Source: Hydrogenophaga sp.
GTDB lineage: Bacteria > Pseudomonadota > Gammaproteobacteria > Burkholderiales > Burkholderiaceae_C
NCBI GenBank assembly: GCA_020048405.1
Contig: JAIFMP010000154.1
Span: forward strand, 1 to 36,296
Reading direction: 5' to 3'
Length of the DNA: 36,296 nucleotides
The translations under genes were made by a program, and so were the position numbers. Positions 1-8,700 of the stretch are shown piece after piece (the stretch's first letter is position 1; each line of letters starts with the position of its first letter). The notes beneath the pieces are model-generated. The model saw nothing but the letters and a program-made list of their open reading frames with translations, had not been told where the DNA came from and made no database searches.

Positions 1-1361
1 CCGGGCGCGACGGCGAGCCGGCCGATGCCTGGATGGTGTACGGCCTGCAAGACGTGGTGAACCAGCGCCGCATGATCGACGAAAGCCCGGCCGGCGACGA
101 GTTCAAGCGCGTGCTGCGCGGCAAGCTCGACGCCCTGCTGGGCTTGGCAGAAGCCACTGACTGCCGCCGCGTGCAGTTGCTGGGCTACTTCGGCGAAGCC
201 TCACAGCCCTGCGGCAACTGCGACAACTGCCTGCAGCCACCTGAAACGCTGGACGCGACCGAACCTGCCCGCATGCTGCTGAGCTGCATTTACCGCGTGC
301 AGCAAGCCAGCGGCATGGCGTTTGGCGCGGGGCACCTAATGGACATTTTGCGCGGCAAGGCCACCGACAAAGTGACCCAATACGGCCACGAGCGGCTGAG
401 CACCTTCGGCATTGGAGCGCACTTAAGCGAAACGCAGTGGCGCAGCCTGCTGCGCCAGCTCATTGCCCGCGAAGCCGTGGCTGTGGCCACCGACGGGTTC
501 AACACCCTGGCGCTAACCGACGGGGCGCGGGCCATTTTGCGGGGCGAAGAACGCCTGAGCCTGCGTGTGACCCAGCCCCCTGCTGCCGGTGGCCGCCAGC
601 GTGGCAGCGGCAGCCGCCGGGGTGCCACAGTGCCGAAGGCGGAGAGCGACCTGGACCCGGCGCAAACGCTGGCCCTGGCGGCGCTGAAAGCCTGGCGTGC
701 CGGGGTCGCCAAAGAACACAACCTGCCCGCGTTCGTGATTTTTCACGACAGCACCTTGCGCGCCCTGGCCGAGCGACAGCCCCAGCGCCTGGGCGATTTG
801 CAAGGGGTGCCCGGTGTGGGCCAAAAGAAACTGGAAGCCTACGGCCCCCAGGTGCTGGCGGTGCTGACCGGCCTCAATCCGGCGCATTTCCTGCACCAGT
901 TGTTTGCGCTCAACCGGCTTGGTGACGTAGCCGTCCATGCCACCGGCCAGGCACTGCTCCCGGTAGCCTTCCATCGCGTGTGCCGTCATGGCAAGGATGG
1001 GCGTGTGCCTGCCCAGCGCGGCTTCGTGCTCGCGCAGCAGGCGGGCAGCGGCAAAACCATCCAGCACGGGCATTTGTATGTCCATGAACACCAGGTCAAA
1101 GCGCTGATCGGCGGGTTGCCCCACAAACGCCTGCACCGCCAACTCTCCGTTGGCCACCACCGTGACGTGCTGGCCCAAGTGCTCGAGAATTTTGCGGGCC
1201 ACCACCTGGTTGATGGGGTGGTCTTCGGCCACCAGCACCCGCAGCCCCTGTGGCAGTTCGCCTGCCACAGGCGACAGATCGGGTGCCGGGGCCTGGACAC
1301 CCGCCAGGGCGAGATCGAACCAGAAACGCGTGCCTTCGCCCGGTTGACTGCTGACCTGTAA
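1..1361 (+). CDS. recQ: ATP-dependent DNA helicase RecQ, C-terminal part (5' end outside window)
   Basis: Partial: the frame is already open at base 3 and reads GRDG..ADAWMVYGLQDV, a RecQ signature at the end of the second helicase lobe. It continues through the zinc-binding cluster (one Cys near 'TDCRRVQLL', then CGNCDNC at about 210-230), the winged-helix RQC domain (about 240-560), a low-complexity Gly/Arg linker (about 570-640) and an HRDC domain (about 655-865, ending LEAYGPQVLAVL). RecQ unwinds DNA during recombinational repair and fork restart. Homology-like sequence stops near base 870, where the family normally ends, but there is no stop codon. The frame stays open to 1361 across the antisense of the convergent kinase's receiver domain, in exact codon register. 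The extra ~160 residues look like antisense translation, not a domain. The identity is secure; the true C-terminus is not. Confidence 0.9.
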   Translation, partial: GRDGEPADAWMVYGLQDVVNQRRMIDESPAGDEFKRVLRGKLDALLGLAEATDCRRVQLLGYFGEASQPCGNCDNCLQPPETLDATEPARMLLSCIYRVQQASGMAFGAGHLMDILRGKATDKVTQYGHERLSTFGIGAHLSETQWRSLLRQLIAREAVAVATDGFNTLALTDGARAILRGEERLSLRVTQPPAAGGRQRGSGSRRGATVPKAESDLDPAQTLALAALKAWRAGVAKEHNLPAFVIFHDSTLRALAERQPQRLGDLQGVPGVGQKKLEAYGPQVLAVLTGLNPAHFLHQLFALNRLGDVAVHATGQALLPVAFHRVCRHGKDGRVPAQRGFVLAQQAGSGKTIQHGHLYVHEHQVKALIGGLPHKRLHRQLSVGHHRDVLAQVLENFAGHHLVDGVVFGHQHPQPLWQFACHRRQIGCRGLDTRQGEIEPETRAFARLTADL

Positions 1362-2930
1362 CTGCCCACCCATCAGACCCACCAGGCGGGACGAAATTGT
1401 CAGCCCCAGCCCCGTGCCCCCAAAGCGCCTGGAAATGGAGGTGTCGGCCTGTGAAAACGCGTCGAACACCGAGGCCAGCCGGTCGGGAGCAATGCCAATC
1501 CCTGTGTCCTGAACCACAAAGCGGAGCACCGGCTGCCCAACCGGTGCGTCTGTCAGCACCTCAACGCCGAGCATTACCTGGCCTGCCTCGGTGAATTTGA
1601 TGGCGTTGCCCACCAGGTTGAGCAGCACCTGGCGCAGGCGGCCCGCGTCACCCAACAACCATTCAGGCAAGCCGTTGGCCAACTCGGTGCGCAACACCAG
1701 GTCGCGCCCTTCGGCGCGCATTTTCAGAGGCGCCATGGTGTGCCGCACCAGCTGCGAAAGATTGAAGGGCTGCAACTCGATGTCGAGCTTGTTGGCCTCG
1801 ATCTTGGAAAAATCGAGCACATCATTGATGACGGTGAGCAGCGAACGGGCCGACGTATGCACCATCTCCAGGTACCCCCGCTGCTCGGTGTCGAGCGAGG
1901 TGGCCAGGCACAACTCGGTCAGGCCCAGGATGCCGTTCATGGGGGTGCGGATCTCATGGCTCATGTTGGCCAGAAAGTCTCCCTTGGCCCGACTGGCTGC
2001 TTCAGCGGCATCGCGGGCAGCGGCCATGGCCTGCTCGTAGGCTTTGCTGGCCGATATGTCCATGCTCACGCCTGTGGCTCGCAGGGGCTCGTCGTCAGGG
2101 TCGTACTCGACCACTCGTCCGGTGAACGCCACCCATTTGTAGTCTCCGTCCTTGCAACGCAGTTGCACCTCGGTGCGGAACGTATCGGTGCGGCGGGCCT
2201 CGAAATACGCGCCAATTTCATTGCCAAAGCGCACCGCCTCTTCGGGGTGCAGCAACGCTATCAGGCTGGTGTAGTGGGGTGTCAGCTCGTGCGCTGCGTA
2301 CCCCAGCATGGCAGCCCACTCGTCGCTGAAATGCACATGGTGGTTTTGGAGGTTCCAGTCCCACAGCCCTATGTTGGAGCCCTGCACGGCCAGCAGCAGC
2401 CGTTGTTCACTGGCGTGCAATTGCTGGCGCGCCAGTGCGTGTGCACGCACCAGTTGCGCCATGCGCTGCGCAATGCCGGCGAGATCACCTTGCTGCGGCT
2501 GTGCCTCTGAACTGCCATTGACACCGCCTGCAATGCCATCGGCATCGACATGGGGTAACGCGCTCGCGTCCAGCCCGGTCACCTCTTCCGGGCCTTCTGT
2601 GAGTTGGTTGAGCGTTTGCAGCAGGCTGGCGGTGGCGCGCTGCATGTGCGCGGATTCGTCCCTCAGCCGCTGGTTGACCTCGTTGAGCTCACCGGAACTC
2701 AGTGCCAGGCTGCGCTGGCTCAGCACCAGGTCACGCTCCATTTGCTGGTACACGCCGTCGACCTGAGCCAGCAACTTGGGCAAACCTTGCAGGGCACGCT
2801 GAGCAGGTGCCGGGACATCGGCGTGACACGCCAGGTCTGCCAGCGCCTGCAGGCAGGCAGCCAGCGCTTCCGGCGTGTCTGCGCCCCACTGCTGACGCAA
2901 CTGGCGCTGCAGCAGCTTGCCCGGAATCAT
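513..2930 (-). CDS. Hybrid sensor histidine kinase (coiled coil-PAS-HisKA-HATPase-REC)
   Basis: Predicted cytoplasmic kinase with no membrane segment. In order: a helical, coiled-coil-like N-terminus (residues about 1-120), a PAS domain of the PAS_3 type (about 195-300, 'GLWDWNLQNHHVHFSDEW'), HisKA with phospho-acceptor His at about residue 325 (NMSHEIRTP), HATPase_c (DTGIGIAP, GGTGLGL), and a receiver with phospho-Asp at about residue 617 (FMDIQMP) and conserved Lys in 'VTKPV'. The start at 2930 overlaps the FIST gene's stop as ATGA, so translation is probably coupled; a longer open frame upstream only reads through FIST. Coupling suggests FIST delivers the input and this kinase relays it; there is no output domain, so an Hpt protein or separate regulator is expected. 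The receiver ends near base 870, yet no stop occurs until 513, inside the antisense of recQ; the last ~115 residues look spurious. Confidence 0.88.
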   Translation of the reverse strand: MIPGKLLQRQLRQQWGADTPEALAACLQALADLACHADVPAPAQRALQGLPKLLAQVDGVYQQMERDLVLSQRSLALSSGELNEVNQRLRDESAHMQRATASLLQTLNQLTEGPEEVTGLDASALPHVDADGIAGGVNGSSEAQPQQGDLAGIAQRMAQLVRAHALARQQLHASEQRLLLAVQGSNIGLWDWNLQNHHVHFSDEWAAMLGYAAHELTPHYTSLIALLHPEEAVRFGNEIGAYFEARRTDTFRTEVQLRCKDGDYKWVAFTGRVVEYDPDDEPLRATGVSMDISASKAYEQAMAAARDAAEAASRAKGDFLANMSHEIRTPMNGILGLTELCLATSLDTEQRGYLEMVHTSARSLLTVINDVLDFSKIEANKLDIELQPFNLSQLVRHTMAPLKMRAEGRDLVLRTELANGLPEWLLGDAGRLRQVLLNLVGNAIKFTEAGQVMLGVEVLTDAPVGQPVLRFVVQDTGIGIAPDRLASVFDAFSQADTSISRRFGGTGLGLTISSRLVGLMGGQLQVSSQPGEGTRFWFDLALAGVQAPAPDLSPVAGELPQGLRVLVAEDHPINQVVARKILEHLGQHVTVVANGELAVQAFVGQPADQRFDLVFMDIQMPVLDGFAAARLLREHEAALGRHTPILAMTAHAMEGYREQCLAGGMDGYVTKPVERKQLVQEMRRIEAGQHRQHLGAVGFQFLLAHTGHPLQIAQALGLSLGQGAQGAVVKNHERGQVVFFGDPGTPGFQRRQGQRLRRVQVALRLRHCGTPAAAAATLAATGSRGLGHTQAQAFFAPQNGPRPVG

Positions 2931-4084
2931 GGATGGGCGGCGGCTGGCAGTTCGCGCAGCAAAGTGATGGTCATGGTCTGGTTGTGCAGCTTGCAGTCCA
3001 TGGTGTGTGTGTGCGGACTGATTTCGCCATTGGAATAGAACCCTGTCAGGGTAGTGTGTGGGCCCAGGGCCTCGCCCACGGCCTCGACTTCCTCGTCCAC
3101 GCGGGCCCCCATCACCAGCTTGCGCCCCACACAACTGACCAGCAATGCCAGCGCAGGCAAGGTCGGATCTGCCCGCCCCAAGGCATTTTCGGCGGCGGTT
3201 CGGGCGGCATCAACCAGCGCATCGACCGACGCCTGCATGAGTTGCAGGTGCCCACCTTCGTGCACATCGCCCGCCAACACAAGGCTGCCCTCTTGCGGAT
3301 CCACGCCCAAAATGGTGCGGGTGAGACCCACCGCAGACTGGTCCTCGCCCAGCACCGACCACGGAAACAACAGCCCCGAGGCGGGCAACTGCGCGGCGTA
3401 TTCGCCCAAGTAGCGTTTGTATATATCGAGCGCACGCTCGCCGTCCAACTCGTACAGCACGTTGCCGTCGGCACGGGTGACACGGCGCACAGGGCCAAAC
3501 CGCTGCCAGCCGCCAAAAGACGCGTGCGACACCGCCCAACCCGCACCATCCAGGCCCAGAGCCACCACATCGGTTTTGGAAATGCCGTTTGGGCCAAGCA
3601 CACGGGCACCGGTGAACCGACCACCGTCGCCGGCCAGGCCGCCGGTCACCGTCACCTGGGGCCCCAGGCCGCTCGTCAAACCAGTGACCAGCGCACTGCC
3701 ATTGATGTGGGCGCCCTGGCCCAACACCAACACGTGACGCAATTGCGGGCTGGCCAGCCGCGCCGCGAGGCGCTTCCCCACTCCATGGGAATCGGACATG
3801 CTGGCCAGCGGTTCGGCCACCACCCGAAACGCGGGGGTGTCAAAGTGCACAGCCGTGGCCACCAAGGTGTCGTCGGTCACACCATGCCGGGAGATTTCAC
3901 CTGCAGTGGAGCAGCCCACCCACTGGGCACCGGGAACGGCGCTTTGGAGCCTGGCCACATCCAGCGTATCCATGGCAGCCAAGCTGCCAAACACCAGCAC
4001 CAATTGAGGCTTCAGCGCTGCGAGAGACGCGAGGTGTTCCGGCATGAAGCCTTCGCTGCCTGCGGTGCACTGTGTGATTTTCAT
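2927..4084 (-). CDS. FIST domain signal-sensing protein (FIST_N + FIST_C)
   Basis: A 385-residue protein with the two-part FIST architecture: an N-terminal domain with repeated 'GCSTAGEI'-like and 'TGGLAGDGGRF'-like segments and a C-terminal domain ending in the typical 'LTGFYSNGEISPH' signature. FIST proteins are predicted sensors of small ligands, proposed from gene context to include amino acids, and usually sit beside kinases, GGDEF proteins or chemoreceptors. No signal peptide or membrane helix is visible, so it should be cytoplasmic. The ATG at 4084 is preferred over an upstream in-frame start because a GGAG motif lies about 7 bases before it. The stop overlaps the kinase start (ATGA), making a two-gene sensor module. 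The ligand cannot be inferred from the sequence. Confidence 0.9.
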   Translation of the reverse strand: MKITQCTAGSEGFMPEHLASLAALKPQLVLVFGSLAAMDTLDVARLQSAVPGAQWVGCSTAGEISRHGVTDDTLVATAVHFDTPAFRVVAEPLASMSDSHGVGKRLAARLASPQLRHVLVLGQGAHINGSALVTGLTSGLGPQVTVTGGLAGDGGRFTGARVLGPNGISKTDVVALGLDGAGWAVSHASFGGWQRFGPVRRVTRADGNVLYELDGERALDIYKRYLGEYAAQLPASGLLFPWSVLGEDQSAVGLTRTILGVDPQEGSLVLAGDVHEGGHLQLMQASVDALVDAARTAAENALGRADPTLPALALLVSCVGRKLVMGARVDEEVEAVGEALGPHTTLTGFYSNGEISPHTHTMDCKLHNQTMTITLLRELPAAAHP

Positions 4085-4187
4085 GCCAGTCTCCAATTTT
4101 TGATGTGCGGCACCACCGCTGAGCAAATCCCCTCAAGTTCAGCATACTCCACGCAACCCTTCAACTGGCAATCGCGCACAAATTCAA

Positions 4188-5402
4188 ATGATTACCCTCA
4201 CCGACATCGAACAAGCCGCGCTCCGCCTGCAGGGCCAGGTATTGAACACGCCGTGCGTCGAGTCGCGCACGCTGTCACAGCTCACGGGCGCACAGGTGTT
4301 CCTGAAATTCGAGAACCTGCAGTACACCGCTTCGTTCAAGGAGCGCGGGGCCTGCAACAAACTTCTGCAAATGGACGCCGGGGGCACCACGCCACAGGGC
4401 GTGGTGGCCATGTCGGCGGGCAACCACGCTCAGGGGGTGGCCTATCACGCTCAAAAGCTGGGGCGGCGCGCCGTGATCGTGATGCCACTGTTCACCCCCG
4501 GCATCAAGGTGGAGCGCACGCGCGGTTTTGGCGCTGAAGTGGTGCTGCACGGCAACAGCCTGGACGAAGCGCGTGAACATGCCTACCAGCTGTCACGCGA
4601 ACAAGGCCTGGCTTTTGTGCACCCGTATGACGACCCGGCCATCGTCGCGGGCCAGGGCACGGTGGGTCTGGAAATGCTGCATGCCGTGCCCGACCTGGAC
4701 ACGCTGGTGGTGGCAGTTGGAGGCGGCGGGCTGATCGCCGGCATGGCCACGGCGGCGAAGGCGCTGAAACCGGGCATTCGCGTGGTGGGTGTGCAAACCC
4801 AACGTTTTCCGGCCATGGTCAACGCCATGACGGGCAGCCAACACCCCACCACCGCACAAAACTCCATCGCCGAAGGCATTGCCGTGGGCACACCCGGCCA
4901 ACTGCCGCAAGCGCTGGTGCGCCAGGCAGTGGACGAGTGGCTGCTGGTGGACGAGGGCGACATCGAGCAGGCCATCGTCATGCTGCTGGAAATTGAAAAA
5001 ACCCTGGTGGAAGGCGCAGGAGCCGCCGGGCTGGCTGCGTTGCTGAAGCACCCCGAGCGCTTCAAAGGCCATCGCGTGGGGCTGGTGCTGTGCGGTGGGA
5101 ACATCGACCCGCTGCTGCTGGCATCCATCATCGAGCGGGGCATGGTGCGCGCCGGGCGACTGGCCCGCATCCGCGTGAATACCCGCGACGTGCCTGGCTC
5201 GCTTGCCCGCATCGCTGCAACGGTGGCCGAAGCGGGGGCCAACGTGAACGAGGTGCACCACCAGCGCGCGTTCACCCTGTTGGCCGCACAAAACGTGGAA
5301 ATAGAACTGGTGTTGCAAACGCGCGGGCCCGGCCATGTCGAGCAGGTTCTGGCAGCGCTGCGTGTTGCAGGCTTTGAAGCGGCCGTGTGCCGCCCGGGTT
5401 GA
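4188..5402 (+). CDS. ilvA: Threonine ammonia-lyase (threonine dehydratase) with C-terminal ACT domain
   Basis: A 404-residue fold-type II PLP enzyme that deaminates L-threonine to 2-oxobutanoate, the entry step to isoleucine or a catabolic route. The PLP lysine is K51 in 'TASFKERGA'; the phosphate-binding glycine loop VGGGG lies at about 177-181; the C-terminal ~75 residues (from about 329, 'RIRVNTRDVPGSLARIAATV') form one ACT domain, which in this family usually binds an amino acid effector. Length matches the ~400-residue single-ACT class and not the ~500-residue IlvA with two ACT-like regulatory repeats, so the biosynthetic or catabolic role is open and the symbol is provisional. It diverges from the FIST-kinase pair; the ~100-base gap must hold both promoters. 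No frame damage seen. Confidence 0.9.
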   Translation: MITLTDIEQAALRLQGQVLNTPCVESRTLSQLTGAQVFLKFENLQYTASFKERGACNKLLQMDAGGTTPQGVVAMSAGNHAQGVAYHAQKLGRRAVIVMPLFTPGIKVERTRGFGAEVVLHGNSLDEAREHAYQLSREQGLAFVHPYDDPAIVAGQGTVGLEMLHAVPDLDTLVVAVGGGGLIAGMATAAKALKPGIRVVGVQTQRFPAMVNAMTGSQHPTTAQNSIAEGIAVGTPGQLPQALVRQAVDEWLLVDEGDIEQAIVMLLEIEKTLVEGAGAAGLAALLKHPERFKGHRVGLVLCGGNIDPLLLASIIERGMVRAGRLARIRVNTRDVPGSLARIAATVAEAGANVNEVHHQRAFTLLAAQNVEIELVLQTRGPGHVEQVLAALRVAGFEAAVCRPG

Positions 5403-5476
5403 TACCTGTCGTTTGCGGCGGCTTTCCCCTAGAATTGACATTTATCAAAACACAACCCACTGTCCAGGAGATCTTG

Positions 5477-5620
5477 ATGGCACACGCCCCAGACAACACC
5501 CAGCCCCATGCCGAACAGGACGTGGTGGAGTCCATCGTTCACCACATGCCTGTGGTGTTACCTGTGGCAGGCGCGGTGCTGATTTTCCTGCTGGCCTTCA
5601 TTGCGGTGTTCATGGCCTGA
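5477..5620 (+). CDS. Small single-pass membrane protein, 47 residues
   Basis: A short gene with an ATG preceded at 7-8 bases by GGAG (5467-5470). The product has a hydrophilic N-terminal half rich in His, Asp and Gln and a C-terminal hydrophobic stretch (about residues 25-46, 'VVLPVAGAVLIFLLAFIAVF') that would span the membrane, ending at MA. It lies 74 bases after the threonine ammonia-lyase stop and directly before a strong intrinsic terminator, which supports it as a real transcribed gene. I recognise no domain. A longer in-frame start at 5387 exists but overlaps the upstream gene and lacks a ribosome site. Confidence 0.7.
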   Translation: MAHAPDNTQPHAEQDVVESIVHHMPVVLPVAGAVLIFLLAFIAVFMA

Positions 5621-5643
5621 ACGCAGGCAACCCCTGCCGCCTG

Positions 5644-5668
5644 AAGCCGGTTTTTACCGGCTTTTTTT
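5644..5668 (+). terminator. Intrinsic terminator after the 47-residue membrane protein gene
   Basis: A perfect 8-bp stem, AAGCCGGT (5644-5651) pairing with ACCGGCTT (5656-5663), with a TTTT loop and followed by a run of T to 5668. It lies 23 bases after the stop of the small membrane protein and ends that transcription unit before pckG. Confidence 0.9.
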
Positions 5669-5947
5669 GCGTCTATCGCTTGTGAATGAACACTTGTTCA
5701 CTCTCATTTTCAGTATCAAAGCCAACACCCAAGCTGGGCAACGTGCATCATCCTATGCATTTCTTGCATGTAACTTGGCCGTAACTGACTCTGCCAACTT
5801 TTTAAAATAGCGTCCCTTGGCCGACACGCGGTGCCAGGCGGCGGGCTTTACCCACCGCCACCTGGCCGACTCTGCACCCAGCTCACAGCTCCGCAGCCTC
5901 CGGGCGCCGACCGGGAAGCCATTCCTCATTTGTCCTGGAGCTGTCGT
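5669..5947 (+). promoter_or_regulatory. pckG upstream region with inverted repeat TGAAC-N4-GTTCA
   Basis: About 280 bases without a gene between the terminator and pckG. It is markedly more A/T-rich than its surroundings up to about 5810. A perfect inverted repeat, TGAAC (5687-5691) and GTTCA (5696-5700), could bind a dimeric repressor or activator. An A/T-rich stretch ending in AAAATAG near 5805-5812 could be a -10 region, but no convincing -35/-10 pair was settled on. From about 5820 the sequence is GC-rich leader ending in a strong GGAG site at 5937-5940. Confidence 0.45.
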
Positions 5948-7825
5948 ATGAATTCCCCCGTGATGCAGGGCCTGAACCTGAACACACCCTCTTTCGTCAA
6001 GAACGCCAAACTGGTTGCCTGGGTGGCCGACATGGTGGCACTGTGCAAGCCGTCCGCCATCCATTGGTGCGATGGCTCGCAGGCCGAGTACGACACCCTG
6101 TGCGACCAAATGGTGGCCAGCGGCACCCTGAAGCGCTTGAACCCCGCCAAACGCGCCAACTCTTTCCTGGCCTGCTCCGACCCGTCGGATGTGGCCCGAG
6201 TGGAAGACCGCACGTACATCTGTTCTGAAAAGAAAGAGAACGCCGGCCCCACCAACAACTGGATGGCCCCCGCAGAGATGCGCACCACCCTGCAGCCCCT
6301 GTTCGACGGTTGCATGAAAGGCCGCACCATGTACGTGGTGCCGTTCAGCATGGGCCCGCTGGGTTCGCCCATTGCGCACATTGGCATCGAACTGTCTGAC
6401 AGCGCCTATGTGGCCGTCAACATGAAGATCATGACCCGCATGGGCAAGGCCGTGTACGACGTGCTGGGCGTGGACGGCGAGTTTGTGCCCTGCATGCACA
6501 CCGTGGGCGCGCCGCTGGAAGCCGGCCAACAAGATGTGGCCTGGCCTTGCAACCCCAAGACCAAATACATCGTCCACTACCCCGAAACCCGCGAAATCTG
6601 GAGCTACGGCTCGGGCTACGGCGGCAACGCACTGTTGGGCAAAAAGTGCTTTGCGCTGCGCATTGCATCCAACATGGGCCGCGACCAAGGCTGGCTGGCC
6701 GAGCACATGCTGATTCTGGGTGTGACCAATCCCCAAGGCAAGAAGTACCACGTGGCAGCGGCCTTCCCCAGCGCTTGCGGCAAGACCAACTTCTCCATGC
6801 TGGTGCCCCCTGCAGGTTTCGACGGCTGGAAAGTCACCACCATCGGCGACGACATTGCCTGGATCAAGCCCCGCGTGGATGCTGACGGCCAGACCCGCCT
6901 GTACGCCATCAACCCAGAAGCGGGTTATTTCGGCGTGGCGCCCGGTACCAACATGCTGACCAACCCCAACTGCATGCGCAGCCTGGACAAGGACGTGATC
7001 TTCACCAACGTGGCCCTGACCGACGACGGCGACGTGTGGTGGGAAGGTATGGAGCACGACACCGGCAGCGTGCCCGAGCACCTGATCGACTGGCAAGGCA
7101 AAGACTGGACGCCCGCCATTGCCAAGGAAACCGGTGCCAAGGCTGCACACCCCAACTCGCGTTTCACCGTGGCCGCGACCAACAACCCCGCGCTGGACAG
7201 CGCGTGGAACGACCCCGCCGGTGTGCCCATTGACGCGTTCATCTTTGGTGGCCGTCGCTCCACCACGGTACCGCTGGTGACCCAGGCGCAAAGCTGGACC
7301 GAAGGCGTGTACATGGCAGCCACCATGGGCTCTGAGACCACCGCTGCTGCCTTTGGCGCTCAAGGCGTGGTACGCCGCGACCCCTTCGCCATGCTGCCAT
7401 TTGCTGGCTACAACATGAGCGACTATTTCCAGCACTGGCTGGACATGGGCACCAAACTGGAAGCCGCCAACGCGAAGCTGCCTGGCGTGTTCTGCGTGAA
7501 TTGGTTCCGCAAGGGCGACAACGGCAAGTTCGTGTGGCCCGGCTACGGCGAAAACATGCGCGTGCTGAAGTGGATGATCGACCGACTGGAGGGCCAGGCC
7601 ACTGGCACCCAGAACATCTTCGGCACCAGCCCCACCTACGGTGAAATCACCTGGAATGGCCTGAACTTCACGCAAGAGCAGTTCAACACCGTGACCAGCA
7701 TAGACAAGGCCGCCTGGACGCAGGAACTGGCCCTGCACGATGAACTGTTTGCCCAACTCGCTTACCACCTTCCGAAGGCACTCGAGGAGACCAAGGCGCG
7801 CATCCAAGACCGCCTGAACGCCTGA
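5948..7825 (+). CDS. pckG: Phosphoenolpyruvate carboxykinase (GTP)
   Basis: A 625-residue enzyme converting oxaloacetate and GTP to phosphoenolpyruvate, GDP and CO2, the gluconeogenic exit from the TCA cycle. The hallmark of the GTP-dependent family is present: the P-loop with embedded hyper-reactive cysteine, [11 protein letters not shown], at about residues 273-283. Also visible are 'MGPLGSP' and 'ELTDS'-like substrate-loop motifs (here ELSDS), 'GDDIAW' for metal binding, '[14 protein letters not shown]' and the guanine-binding 'FCVNWFRK'. Length is normal (about 600-625). The ATG at 5948 has GGAG 7 bases upstream. It is monocistronic: a terminator precedes its leader and another follows it, fitting a gene under its own carbon-source control. 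Confidence 0.97.
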   Translation: MNSPVMQGLNLNTPSFVKNAKLVAWVADMVALCKPSAIHWCDGSQAEYDTLCDQMVASGTLKRLNPAKRANSFLACSDPSDVARVEDRTYICSEKKENAGPTNNWMAPAEMRTTLQPLFDGCMKGRTMYVVPFSMGPLGSPIAHIGIELSDSAYVAVNMKIMTRMGKAVYDVLGVDGEFVPCMHTVGAPLEAGQQDVAWPCNPKTKYIVHYPETREIWSYGSGYGGNALLGKKCFALRIASNMGRDQGWLAEHMLILGVTNPQGKKYHVAAAFPSACGKTNFSMLVPPAGFDGWKVTTIGDDIAWIKPRVDADGQTRLYAINPEAGYFGVAPGTNMLTNPNCMRSLDKDVIFTNVALTDDGDVWWEGMEHDTGSVPEHLIDWQGKDWTPAIAKETGAKAAHPNSRFTVAATNNPALDSAWNDPAGVPIDAFIFGGRRSTTVPLVTQAQSWTEGVYMAATMGSETTAAAFGAQGVVRRDPFAMLPFAGYNMSDYFQHWLDMGTKLEAANAKLPGVFCVNWFRKGDNGKFVWPGYGENMRVLKWMIDRLEGQATGTQNIFGTSPTYGEITWNGLNFTQEQFNTVTSIDKAAWTQELALHDELFAQLAYHLPKALEETKARIQDRLNA

Positions 7826-7877
7826 ACAGCGGGAAACAATCTCCCGTTGAGCAGTCAACACGGAGTCACTAACAAGA

Positions 7878-7900
7878 AAGCCGCTTCACAGCGGCTTTTT
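7878..7900 (+). terminator. Intrinsic terminator of pckG
   Basis: Stem AAGCCGC (7878-7884) pairs with GCGGCTT (7891-7897) around a 6-base loop and is followed by T residues to 7900. It lies 52 bases after the pckG stop codon. Confidence 0.9.
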
Positions 7901-8118
7901 CGTCGGCAAAGACGGCATGGAATGCACCAATTGCTTACGGCGCTTCGTTTATGCCCGTCGGACAATGGCATGTCGGCGACACACTCAACACGCCATATTG
8001 CCGTCCAGTACCTTCTGGCGCAAGTGTTCGGGCAAGACAGTCAGCATGTGCCCAGGCCCAGCCTGCTCTGCCGTGTAGCCTTGGTTTTCGTGATTTCAGC
8101 CCCTGCTCTGAACCATTC
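7901..8118. other. Intergenic stretch without a recognised feature
   Basis: About 220 bases between the pckG terminator and the 3' end of the minus-strand membrane protein gene. Open frames here are continuations of antisense frames of that gene and show no family resemblance. No tRNA fold, repeat or promoter was recognised. Confidence 0.5.
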
Positions 8119-8502
8119 TCAGGGAGTAGGTGTGCCCTGGCGGGTTCGCGAACGCGAGCGGGCACGCTCGAATGCCGCCCGGTCCAGCCAAGTCAGCACT
8201 GCGTGCGACGCAAAAACCGACACCCTGGACAACATCAGCAGAGCGGCCAACAAAACAGACCACAACACCAGACCGCCCAACACGTGGCCCACGCCCGTTC
8301 GGTCCAGCAAAAGGCGGTCTGTCAGCAACACGAGCACGGCCAACACGGCTGCCATCATCACCAGCGCGAGGCCTTGGACCATGTCTCGCCCCATGCCGGT
8401 GGAGGCAGACTGCGAAACATCAGTGGGCACGGGTTCAGCCAAGGAGGGGCCCATCAGGGGTTTGGCAGGGTAGGAACTGGGACTGAATACAGGAACTGAC
8501 AC
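8119..8502 (-). CDS. Small membrane protein of unknown function, 127 residues
   Basis: Starts with GTG at 8502, preceded by a near-consensus GGAGG about 7 bases upstream, which decides the start. The first ~40 residues are polar and Ser/Pro-rich. Two hydrophobic segments follow (about 43-61, 'GLALVMMAAVLAVLVLLT', and about 73-95, 'LGGLVLWSVLLAALLMLSRV'), then a basic, Arg-rich C-terminus ending TPTP, so it should be a two-helix inner-membrane protein. Competing plus-strand frames across the same bases lack ribosome sites and membrane-like composition. It diverges from the universal stress protein gene and may share its control region. No domain recognised. Confidence 0.68.
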   Translation of the reverse strand: MSVPVFSPSSYPAKPLMGPSLAEPVPTDVSQSASTGMGRDMVQGLALVMMAAVLAVLVLLTDRLLLDRTGVGHVLGGLVLWSVLLAALLMLSRVSVFASHAVLTWLDRAAFERARSRSRTRQGTPTP

Positions 8503-8700
8503 GGTGGACCTCCAAAGGGAAACAGGGGGGTGATCTTGTGGAGCACTGCATCACTATAAGGGTTTTCCCTGAAATTGGTGCAGTGCAGCATATAACCCCA
8601 CACGCTGTGGGCTGCCGGTTGGCGTTCACAGTACGCCAGAGCAGCGCGAGGGCCCACTCGGCTTACACTCAAACATCGCACCGAACCTCGGAGAGCCCAC
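8503..8700. promoter_or_regulatory. Divergent promoter region between small membrane protein and usp
   Basis: About 200 bases between two head-to-head genes. It contains a dyad CCCACA (8597-8602), loop CGC, TGTGGG (8606-8611), which could be an operator or a hairpin in the usp leader. A TATAAG motif near 8556 reads toward usp. No full promoter could be assigned with confidence. Confidence 0.4.

Noticed and set aside
513-860. Extra C-terminal domain on the first hybrid kinase
   Set aside because: These residues are the exact antisense of the recQ RQC/HRDC coding sequence and have no domain character.
2702-4537. A 611-codon plus-strand open frame opposite the FIST gene and kinase
   Set aside because: Antisense of clearly identified genes, and it also crosses the divergent promoter gap and the start of the threonine ammonia-lyase gene; no family resemblance.
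5753-7861. A 702-codon open frame antisense to the whole of pckG
   Set aside because: It is in codon register with pckG, is His/Gly/Val-rich, has no recognisable domain, and is what high-GC third-position bias produces on the opposite strand.
7847-8499. Two plus-strand open frames covering the small membrane protein gene
   Set aside because: No ribosome site or membrane pattern; the minus-strand frame has GGAGG, a GTG start and two clean hydrophobic helices.
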